Assembly: GCA_947040465.1 (NCBI GenBank)
Contig: CAMRBO010000034.1
Span: forward strand, 1 to 5,820
Reading direction: 5' to 3'
Length of the DNA: 5,820 nucleotides
Source of the DNA: an uncultured Mycoplasma sp.
GTDB taxonomy: Bacteria; Bacillota_I; Bacilli_A; Mycoplasmatales; Metamycoplasmataceae
Part shown: one piece after another, positions 1 through 4,923 of the stretch
How positions within the stretch are numbered: the first letter of the stretch is position 1
Layout: each line of letters opens with the position of its first letter
The notes under the pieces: generated by a model
What the model saw: the letters and a program-made list of their open reading frames with translations, nothing else
The model's database searches: none
Told to the model about the DNA's origin: nothing
Position numbers and translations under genes: made by a program

Positions 1-341
1 TCAGGGAATTCAATTGTGATTATTTCTAAAGTTAATTTTAATTGACGGTTTTTAGTGAATTTTTGAATATTTTCTGTTAATAATTTAAGATTTGCGCCCT
101 CATTACCAATAACAACACCCGGTTTTGCAGTATAAACAAGCACAGAGACTTTTTCATCTTGTGACCTCTTAATAACTACATTACCGATTTGATATTCTCT
201 CACGAATTTTTCTAAATATTCGCGAATTTTCATATCTTCCAACAAATAAGTTGAAAACTTTGATTTGTCAGCTATTCACACAGCATTATGTGGTTTGGTT
301 ATACCGTAACGGAAACCATTTGGATTTACTTTTTGTCCCAT
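1..341 (-). CDS. rpsC: 30S ribosomal protein S3, N-terminal part (runs off the left edge)
   Basis: S3 sits in the head of the small subunit, binds 16S rRNA and lines the mRNA entry channel. The first 113 codons are present and the gene continues beyond base 1. The start MGQKVNPNGFRYGI matches the conserved S3 N-terminus. Residues about 20-50 correspond to the family's W-ADK-F and LKIRKYL region (here VWIADKSKF and DMKIREYLEKF). The type II KH domain follows, with its GxxG loop at residues 79-82 (G-N-E-G). W22 is encoded by TGA, a position where S3 proteins normally have an aromatic or Trp residue, so table 4 is required. ATG at 341 is preceded by an AGAGGT Shine-Dalgarno site, 12 bases after the rplV stop. 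It belongs to the S10 operon. The acidic GNEG loop lacks the usual lysine. The identity is secure. Confidence 0.96.
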
Positions 342-353
342 AAATACCTCTTT

Positions 354-692
354 CTATTTCTCTTCTAACTTAATTACAAAGTGTGAAGTTCTTTTTAATA
401 TTGGAAATGCTCTACCTTGAGCTCTAGGTTGAAATCTTTTTAATGTTGGTCCTTCATTAACTAACATTTCTGAGATAAATAGTTTATCACTATCCATTCC
501 TTTTGTGTTAATTGCGTTTGCAATTGCTGAATTTAATAATTTTAAAAATAGTCTTGATGCTTTTTTATTTGAATTATTCAAAATAGATAATGCTTCTGAT
601 GTAGTTTCATATCTGATTTGATCTGCAACTAAACGTGCTTTTCTTGGTGAAATTCTTTGTAATTTCAATTGTGCTGATGCTTGTACTTTCAT
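354..692 (-). CDS. rplV: 50S ribosomal protein L22
   Basis: L22 binds all domains of 23S rRNA early in assembly, and its long beta-hairpin lines the nascent-peptide tunnel. The 112 residues match the usual length of about 110. The N-terminal signature SPRKARLVADQIR is at residues 15-27. The tunnel hairpin is the stretch LKRFQPRAQGRAFPILKRTS, which aligns with the family pattern K-R-x-x-P-R-A-x-G-R-A-x-x-I-x-K-R-T-S. No deletion is seen at the hairpin tip where macrolide-resistance changes occur in other bacteria. The ATG shares its A with the rpsS TAA stop (TAATG), and the ribosome-binding sequence AAAGGGAAG lies inside the rpsS 3' end, so translation is probably coupled. The protein contains no Trp. 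The C-terminus ends in a short EEK tail without an extension, unlike L3 and L23 here. Confidence 0.97.
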   Translation of the reverse strand: MKVQASAQLKLQRISPRKARLVADQIRYETTSEALSILNNSNKKASRLFLKLLNSAIANAINTKGMDSDKLFISEMLVNEGPTLKRFQPRAQGRAFPILKRTSHFVIKLEEK

Positions 693-970
693 TATTTTTT
701 CTTCCCTTTATCGTTACCATGACCTGAAAAGGTTCTTGTTGGTGAAAATTCACCTAACTTGTGACCTACCATATCATCAGTAACATAAACATCTATAAAT
801 TTTCTTCCGTTATGAACTTGAAATGTCAATCCAACAAAATCAGGAAAAATTGTTGAACGTCTTGATCAAGTTTGAATTGGTTTTTTTGGTTTTTCTTTTG
901 AAACAATTGCCGCAACTTTTTTAAGTAAATGGTCTTCTGCAAAAGGTCCTTTTTTAAGTGATCTAGACAT
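692..970 (-). CDS. rpsS: 30S ribosomal protein S19
   Basis: S19 is a head protein of the small subunit; it contacts 16S rRNA with S13 and takes part in bridges to the large subunit and tRNA. The frame gives 92 residues, the normal S19 length. It begins MSRSLKKGPF and contains IQTWSRRSTIFPDFVG at residues 32-47, HNGRKFIDVYVTDDMVGHKL around 53-72 and GEFSPTRTFSGH at 73-84. All three are classic S19 blocks. W35 in the invariant TWSRRS block is TGA, direct evidence of reassignment; a standard-code caller splits this gene into pieces too short to report. The ATG overlaps the rplB TAA by one base, and the TAA overlaps the rplV ATG by one base. The ribosome-binding sequence AGAGGG is within the last codons of rplB. 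The C-terminus is a short Lys-rich tail (GNDKGKKKK type). Confidence 0.97.
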
Positions 971-1815
971 TATTTACCCTCTCTTCTTCTCTTAACAATT
1001 AATTTTGTTGAAGCTTTTTTATTATCTCTAGTTTTAACACCAAGAGCTTTTTTACCTCAAGGAGTCATTGGTGATTTACGACCAATAGGTTGTTTACCTT
1101 CACCACCACCATGAGGGTGATCAATAGGGTTCATAACAGAACCACGAACTGTAGGTCTAATTCCTTTATGACGATTACGTCCAGCTTTACCAATGTTGAT
1201 AAGAGAATGTTCTTCATTTCCTACAACACCAATAGTCGCTCTAGCTTTAGGCAAGAATTTTCTTACTTCCCCAGATTTAAGACGTAGTATTAAATACTTA
1301 CCTTTATCATCACGTCCCAATATTTGAGCACTTGTTCCAGCAGAACGAGCTAATTTAGCTCCTCCGCCAGGCTGTATTTCAATATTGTGAACTGTAGTAC
1401 CTTCAGGAATATTTTCTAAAGGAAGGCAATTACCAGGTTTAATATCTGCTTCTGGTCCTGAAAAAATAGAATCACCAACCTTCAATCCTTTAGGTTGAAT
1501 AATATATCTCTTTTCACCATCAATATAATTTATCAAACAAATGTTTGCACTACGATTTGGATCATATTCAATCGAAACAACTTTTCCTTCAATTCCATCT
1601 TTGGTTCTTTTGAAATCAATAATTCTATATTTTCTCTTAACTCTTCCACCTTTGTGTCTTGTAGTTATTTTACCTTGATTATTTCTACCTGCATGTGTAG
1701 GAAGATTTACTAATAATGATTTTTCTGGTTTATCCCCACTAAGGTTTGCTCTATAATCAAGAACTGTCATATTACGTTGACCATTAGTGGTTGGTTTTAA
1801 TTTCTTTATTGCCAT
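970..1815 (-). CDS. rplB: 50S ribosomal protein L2
   Basis: L2 is a large-subunit core protein needed for subunit association and peptidyl transferase function. The complete frame is 281 residues, close to the usual 275-277. The OB-fold part holds GRNNQGKITTRHKGGRVKR (residues about 43-61) and RIIDFKRTKDGI. The SH3-like part holds GGGAKLARSAGTSAQILGR. The conserved NPIDHPHGGGEG loop, which carries the family's key histidine, lies at about 229-240 (HPHGG at 233-237). Codon 253 is TGA and must be Trp: SPMTP-W-GKKALGVKTR reproduces the conserved L2 block. Translation then continues 28 residues to TAA at 970-972. A standard-code reading would truncate the protein at 252. The start ATG is preceded by AAAGGGA and follows a 64-base gap after rplW, the longest gap between cistrons of this operon. 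The stop overlaps the rpsS start (TAATG). Confidence 0.98.
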
Positions 1816-1879
1816 AATTTTGTCCCTTTACTTATTTTTAAGTTTTGTTTTTGTTGTTTCAACTTAATTGTTAAAACTT

Positions 1880-2326
1880 TTATTTACTTGTTTTTGTTAC
1901 TTCTGATTTAGCTTCAACTTCATCTTTTTTTGGTTTTTTTGACGCTATTTTTTCTGCTATTTTTTGTTCAGCATCAGAAATCTTTTTTAATTTTTCTAAA
2001 TCTTTTTTTGGTTTTTTAAGAGTTTCATCTTTCGCAATTCCTTCTTCAGGGAATATATTGATAGATGCAGATTCTTTATTAAGTGTAACAATTGCTTTTT
2101 TATAAGACTTACTAAATCCACTATATTTACCAACTTTTTTAGCCTTCTTAGGAACATTAAATACATTAATTTTATCTATTTTTACTTCAAAAATGAATTG
2201 AATAGCTTTTTTTATTTCTGTTTTTGTTGCTCTTTTGTCAACAGCAAATGTATAAACATGAACTTCCATTTGTTGATATGTTTTTTCAGTTAGAATTGGA
2301 TATTTGATTATTTCATTAATATTCAT
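1880..2326 (-). CDS. rplW: 50S ribosomal protein L23 with Lys-rich C-terminal extension
   Basis: L23 lies at the mouth of the polypeptide exit tunnel and is the docking point for trigger factor and signal recognition particle in bacteria. Residues 1-97 form the ordinary L23 domain: IIKYPILTEKTY near the start, YTFAVDKRATKTEIKKAIQFIFEVKID in the middle and the basic hairpin VPKKAKKVGKYSGFSKSYKKAIVTL at about 58-82. Typical L23 proteins are about 95-100 residues. This one is 148, with a tail of about 50 rich in Lys, Glu and Ala. The tail contains KKPKKD twice (104-109 and 130-135) and looks helical or disordered. The ATG shares its A with the rplD TAA, and AGAAGGG upstream is the ribosome-binding site. 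The L23 identity is secure; the tail's role is unknown, though extended ribosomal proteins are known in mycoplasmas. Confidence 0.96.
   Translation of the reverse strand: MNINEIIKYPILTEKTYQQMEVHVYTFAVDKRATKTEIKKAIQFIFEVKIDKINVFNVPKKAKKVGKYSGFSKSYKKAIVTLNKESASINIFPEEGIAKDETLKKPKKDLEKLKKISDAEQKIAEKIASKKPKKDEVEAKSEVTKTSK
1922..2017 (-). repeat. Short direct repeat inside the rplW tail coding region
   Basis: Two 18-base identical copies lie at 1922-1939 and 2000-2017, 78 bases (26 codons) apart and in the same reading frame. On the coding strand both encode the KKPKKD stretch of the L23 tail. The copies are A-rich with homopolymer runs of seven. Chance in Lys-rich coding sequence, or internal duplication of a 26-codon unit, could each explain them. 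The intervening codons do not otherwise look duplicated. Confidence 0.6.
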
Positions 2327-3081
2327 TATTTCATCATCCCTTCTAAAATCGCAAGATCTTCATTATTAATAATAAGTGCATCTGTTCACAATAAAGATTC
2401 AACAGAAATAGAATTTACTTTAATTGTCACAACTTTTGTATTATTTGCTGATTTAAATATATTTTCATCACTAGTAACTAACAAGATATGTTTTCTTTCT
2501 AATAAATTTAAATTACCCAATTGTCTAATTAATTCACTTGTTTTTGGTTTATCTAATTTAATATCATCGGTAACTAAAATCAAATTTTCTTTATTAAGCA
2601 TCGTTAATGCAGATAAGTATGCTAAACGTCTAACTTTTTTATTTACTTTTGTATTATAATTTCTTTCAACTTGAGGACCAAATGCTCTACCCCCACCAAC
2701 AAATACAGGTGAACGTAGTGTTCCAGCTCTTGCTTTACCAGTACCTTTTTGTTTTCAAGGTTTTTTTCCTGTCCCAGAAACTGTAGCTCTTGTTTTAACA
2801 GCATGAGTTCCTTGACGTCTTGAACCTCTTTCAGAAAGTATGGTATCAAATACAGCTTGGTTATTAATATTTTCAATTTCAAATATTTCTTTAGAAAGTT
2901 TAACTTTGTTATTTAATGGTTTAATTTCCGCTTTAGCTTTCAAACTTCTTTCTTTTGAAGAAAGTTTTTTAACCACTTTAGTAGAAGAATCAACTGACTT
3001 AACTAATTTTTTTTCTTCTTTAACTTTTATTGATTTAGTAGGTTTTTCAATAGAACTTGTTTTTTTGTTAACGTTTTCCAT
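2326..3081 (-). CDS. rplD: 50S ribosomal protein L4 with N-terminal extension
   Basis: L4 binds 23S rRNA domain I, and its loop forms part of the exit-tunnel constriction. In E. coli it also represses its own S10 operon. The full frame is 251 residues against a usual 205 or so. The excess is about 43-50 Lys/Ser/Glu-rich residues at the N-terminus, before the canonical start near KLSKEIFEIE (62-70). The core shows RGSRRQGTHAVKTRATVSGTGKKPW, then KQKGTGKARAGTLRSP and the GGGRAFGPQ tunnel loop, followed by the Rossmann-like C-terminal half. W109 and W232 are TGA; without table 4 the gene breaks into separate fragments. The long start is supported because its ATG overlaps the rplC TAA and has AGAGGTGA upstream. 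No other ATG lies within the extension. The stop overlaps the rplW start. Confidence 0.96.
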
Positions 3082-3908
3082 TATTTCACCTCTTCTTTTT
3101 TATCTTCAGAAGCTTTATTTTCTGTTTTTGTTTCTTCAGCAGATAAAATAATTTCTTTCATTGCTTCAATAGACATATCAGAATTAATTTCTGCTCCAAT
3201 ATGTTTTGCTTTTTCAATAAGATCATTTTTAATTAATTCATCTTTTAAATTAACTAATTTGATTTCTGCTTTATTAGGCAGTTGCTTAACTGCTTGTTTG
3301 ATAATTACAAACCCTTTATTAGGACCCGGGATAGAACCTTTAACCAAAATATAATTTTCTTCAACATTTATGTTGACAACAATTAAATTTTGTACAGTTC
3401 TTCTTACATTTCCCATATGTCCTGGCATGGTCATACCTTTAACAACTTTATTACCCGATATATCTCCAAGAGATCCTGTTTGACGTACTGGTTTAGAACC
3501 ACCACCTCCACCATGAGAATTAGGACCAATTTTTTGATTGTGTCTTTTAATAGCTCCGGCAAAACCTTTTCCTTTTGATATACCTGTAACATCTACAAGT
3601 TCTCCTGACTTGAAAATTGAAGCTTTAACTTCAGCTCCTAATTCGAATCCATCCATTTCACGGATTTCTTTAACGAAGCGCTTAGGTGTTGTGTTAGCTT
3701 TTTTGAAATGTCCAATCATCGGTTTGTTTGAACGTGATTCTTTTTTCTCTATTGAAGAAATTTGAATTGCATTATAACCATCCGATTCTGTAGTCAATAC
3801 TCTAGTTACAATATTTTGACTAATTTCAATAACTGTAACCGGAATTGATTGTCCATGATCTGAATAGATCTGTGTCATTCCAAGTTTTTTACCTAAGATT
3901 CCTTTCAT
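3081..3908 (-). CDS. rplC: 50S ribosomal protein L3 with acidic/Lys C-terminal extension
   Basis: L3 is an early assembly protein; its central extension reaches the peptidyl transferase centre. The 275-residue product has a canonical core to about residue 208. It begins MKGILGKKLGMTQIY, has the L3 signature VDVTGISKGKGFAGAIKRHN at about 105-124, and the PTC-proximal loop SKPVRQTGSLGDISGNKVVKG (138-158). The core ends with the family's G-x-V-I-x-x-x-A-V-K motif near 199-208. Typical L3 is about 206-210 residues, so about 67 residues are extra. The first part is predicted helical (KDELIKNDLIEKAKHIGAEI), and the end is a charged tail rich in Glu and Lys. It has no Trp. AGAGGAA precedes the ATG, and a 52-base AT-rich gap separates it from rpsJ. 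The stop overlaps the rplD start (TAATG). Confidence 0.97.
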   Translation of the reverse strand: MKGILGKKLGMTQIYSDHGQSIPVTVIEISQNIVTRVLTTESDGYNAIQISSIEKKESRSNKPMIGHFKKANTTPKRFVKEIREMDGFELGAEVKASIFKSGELVDVTGISKGKGFAGAIKRHNQKIGPNSHGGGGGSKPVRQTGSLGDISGNKVVKGMTMPGHMGNVRRTVQNLIVVNINVEENYILVKGSIPGPNKGFVIIKQAVKQLPNKAEIKLVNLKDELIKNDLIEKAKHIGAEINSDMSIEAMKEIILSAEETKTENKASEDKKEEVK

Positions 3909-3960
3909 AATATTCCTCTTTCTTTTTTTACTTTTTATATAATGATTTTATTTTAATTGT

Positions 3961-4266
3961 TTAACTTGAAACAATTTGAATGTTTACTCCTGCAGATAAT
4001 TCTACACGTTTCAATTTTTCCATCAATTCTTTTGAAGGGTTATTGATAACAATTAATCTTTTGTGTGTTCTTCTTTCGAATTGCTCACGTGATTTTTTGT
4101 TAATGTGTACTGAACGCAATACTGTAAATATTTCTCTTTTTGTTGGAAGAGGTACTGGTCCTCTAAAATCTGCATTTGCTTGTTTGATAATTTGTAATAT
4201 TTTTATTGCTGATTCATCTAATATTTTAGCTTCATAAGCAATAAGTTTTATGTTTATTTTATCCAT
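3961..4266 (-). CDS. rpsJ: 30S ribosomal protein S10, first gene of the S10 operon
   Basis: S10 (NusE) is a small-subunit head protein and also a component of transcription antitermination complexes with NusB. The 101 residues are the normal length. MDKINIKLIAYEAKILDESA is the usual N-terminus. The block GPVPLPTKREIFTVLRSVHI followed by NKKSREQFERRTHKRLI is diagnostic of S10. I chose ATG at 4266 because it has a strong AAAGGAGA ribosome-binding site six bases upstream and matches the family start. The frame stays open further upstream, with TTG codons at 4347 and 4329; those are unlikely starts since they would add residues the family lacks. The gene is preceded by a roughly 110-base structured leader and a TATAAT box, so it is the likely head of the transcript. 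The next gene, rplC, begins after a 52-base gap. Confidence 0.98.
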   Translation of the reverse strand: MDKINIKLIAYEAKILDESAIKILQIIKQANADFRGPVPLPTKREIFTVLRSVHINKKSREQFERRTHKRLIVINNPSKELMEKLKRVELSAGVNIQIVSS

Positions 4267-4375
4267 TGTTGTCTCCTTTGTGTTCTTGTGAACAAGACTC
4301 CATATAAAAACATGATAATCGGTTGACAACTTATCTCCGAGTATCAAGAACCTTATATTTCTAAGTCATAGTTGC
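4267..4375 (-). promoter_or_regulatory. Structured 5' leader of the S10 operon mRNA
   Basis: If transcription starts about seven bases after the TATAAT at 4382-4387, the rpsJ mRNA has a leader of about 110 nt. It is less AT-rich than the flanks and contains clear inverted repeats. A 34-nt hairpin at 4346-4313 pairs TGATA with TATCA and TCGG with CCGA around one C-U mismatch, with a 14-nt loop. Nearer the start, TCTTG/CAAGA (4297-4284) and TGTTC/GAACA (4294-4281) form mutually exclusive small hairpins. A distal GTTCTTG (4351-4345) can instead pair with CAAGAAC (4288-4282). A two-codon mini-frame ATG ACT TAG is at 4369-4361. E. coli S10 operons are controlled by L4 binding to a leader; whether this one is controlled likewise is inference. 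Confidence 0.5.
4273..4279 (-). promoter_or_regulatory. Strong ribosome-binding site of rpsJ
   Basis: AAAGGAG lies six bases before the rpsJ ATG and is the strongest Shine-Dalgarno match in the window. It decides the rpsJ start over the upstream in-frame TTG codons. Its last G is part of a GACAAC stretch (4268-4273) that is complementary to the loop of the leader hairpin at 4313-4346. Confidence 0.85.
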
Positions 4376-4410
4376 TTTTTAATTATATATAAAAAATAAA
4401 AAAATATTTG
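4376..4410 (-). promoter_or_regulatory. Probable promoter of the S10 operon
   Basis: A perfect -10 hexamer TATAAT is read on the minus strand at 4387-4382, within TATATATAAT, placing the start of transcription near 4375. No recognisable TTGACA-type -35 is present at the usual distance; mycoplasma promoters often have only a weak -35. The AT richness of the region (many near-matches) limits certainty, but the change to a more GC-rich, structured leader immediately after the box supports it. Confidence 0.5.
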
Positions 4411-4421
4411 GTTTTTTTATT
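4395..4421 (-). terminator. Weak A:U-only hairpin followed by a T-tract, possible terminator of the small membrane gene
   Basis: On the minus strand AATAAAAAAA (4421-4412) is followed by a seven-base spacer and TTTTTTTATT (4404-4395), a perfect 10-bp inverted repeat containing only A-T pairs, then more T residues. It lies about 40 bases after the stop of the 98-codon ORF and just before the S10 -10 box. The lack of G-C pairs makes it a poor intrinsic terminator. It could equally be chance in an A/T-only spacer. Confidence 0.25.
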
Positions 4422-4460
4422 ATTTTTTTTATTAATTAAATTAAAAATATTTTTTTCTAA

Positions 4461-4757
4461 TTATAGCGAAAATATCAAAAAGATTGGTATTACCAAAAAA
4501 AAGCAGATCATCCCTAACCAAACCTCAAATTTGGAAAATAAAGATCCGGTTTTAATGTAGTGTATTTGGAAAAATGATTGTACTAAAGGAAATATTAAAA
4601 TAAAAATGATGAAATAAGGATTAAATTCTTTTCAATTGTATTCAATAGAGAAAAATGGAATAAAAAATATTGTTGTATATATTAAAACTATTGTATATTG
4701 AAATAAAAGAACTTTAAAATATTTGTATAAATTTTTGCAAAAACTCGAAAAAGTCAT
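4461..4757 (-). CDS. Small predicted membrane protein of unknown function
   Basis: The frame codes for 98 residues from ATG at 4757 to TAA at 4461-4463. It exists only if TGA is read as Trp (W42); W80 is TGG. I do not recognise the family. The protein is very hydrophobic, rich in Phe, Ile and Leu, with three likely membrane helices: about residues 16-37, 47-66 and 80-98. Short Lys-bearing segments lie between (KNLYKYFK at the start, YNWKEFN, HYIKTGSLFSKFE). No signal-peptide cleavage site or lipobox is evident. It ends almost flush with the last helix. The Shine-Dalgarno match is weak (AAAAAAGAAA before the ATG). A TATAAT box at 4801-4796 could give it its own transcript. It lies alone between the rRNA terminator and the S10 leader. 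The open frame with a plausible topology supports a real gene, but AT-rich spacers can yield hydrophobic frames by chance. Confidence 0.6.
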
Positions 4758-4788
4758 TTTCTTTTTTATTTTTATTTTTTTCATATAT

Positions 4789-4801
4789 AGATAAAATTAT
4801 A
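4789..4801 (-). promoter_or_regulatory. Possible promoter of the small membrane gene
   Basis: TATAAT on the minus strand at 4801-4796 directly follows the T-tract of the rRNA terminator and would start a transcript near 4789, about 32 bases before the ATG at 4757. The sequence is AT-only, so a chance match is possible. Its position just downstream of the terminator and upstream of the ORF is what makes it credible. Confidence 0.4.
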
Positions 4802-4802
4802 T

Positions 4803-4829
4803 AAAAAAAAATGACTTTTAAGTCATTTT
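4803..4829 (-). terminator. Intrinsic terminator of the 23S rRNA transcript
   Basis: On the minus strand AAAATGACTT (4829-4820) is followed after AA by AAGTCATTTT (4817-4808), a 10-bp perfect inverted repeat. In practice the loop would open to four bases. The second arm runs straight into a T-run ending at 4803. A hairpin followed by a U-tract is the standard intrinsic terminator layout, and it lies about 95 bases after the 23S 3' end. The U-tract lies on the downstream side only for the minus strand, which fits the rRNA transcript. The A-run on the opposite side would provide no U-tract to a plus-strand transcript. Confidence 0.8.
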
Positions 4830-4846
4830 ATTGTTGTTTATAGTTT

Positions 4847-4861
4847 CTCTCAAAACTGAAT
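4847..4861 (-). other. Probable downstream half of the pre-23S processing stem
   Basis: ATTCAGTTTTGAGAG is read on the minus strand about 60 bases after the 23S 3' end. In many Bacillota and mollicutes the spacer just before 23S contains a sequence of the type TTTGAAAACTGAAT, and its complement follows the 3' end, so the two pair to form the stem cut by RNase III. The motif here fits the 3' half. The upstream half lies outside the window, so pairing cannot be shown. The rest of the 91-base spacer is AT-rich with nothing else recognisable. Confidence 0.5.
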
Positions 4862-4923
4862 AGTAATTTGCTTTAAAGAAATAATAATCTTACTAAAATA
4901 CGTTAATTTAAGTTAAGAAATTA

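Noticed and set aside
1057..1059. Apparent premature TGA stops in rplB, rplD, rpsS and rpsC suggesting pseudogenes
   Set aside because: All fall at conserved Trp or aromatic positions and the frames continue with family motifs, so this is the mycoplasma code, not decay.
1090..1713. Plus-strand frames opposite rplB (1090-1287, 1495-1713)
   Set aside because: Antisense shadows of a strongly conserved gene, with no independent support.
1834..1862. Possible internal promoter in the rplW-rplB gap (TTGAAA, 16 bases, TAAAAA)
   Set aside because: The -10 matches only four of six and the gap is A-rich; not enough to call a promoter.
2643..2882. 79-codon minus-strand frame overlapping the middle of rplD
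   Set aside because: It is the alternate-frame shadow of rplD. The true frame continues through TGA (W109) with clear L4 motifs.
2840..3151. Plus-strand frame of 103 codons, Leu/Phe-rich
   Set aside because: Antisense of Lys/Glu-rich rplD and rplC coding sequence; the hydrophobic content is the expected complement and there is no ribosome site.
3390..4237. Plus-strand frames opposite rplC and rpsJ
   Set aside because: Antisense shadows; all known genes here are on the minus strand and no promoter or ribosome site is seen for them.
4833..4923. Search for tRNA or 5S genes in the post-23S spacer
   Set aside because: The spacer is too AT-rich and short. No cloverleaf arms, T-loop GTTCGA-type motif or 5S core sequence was found.
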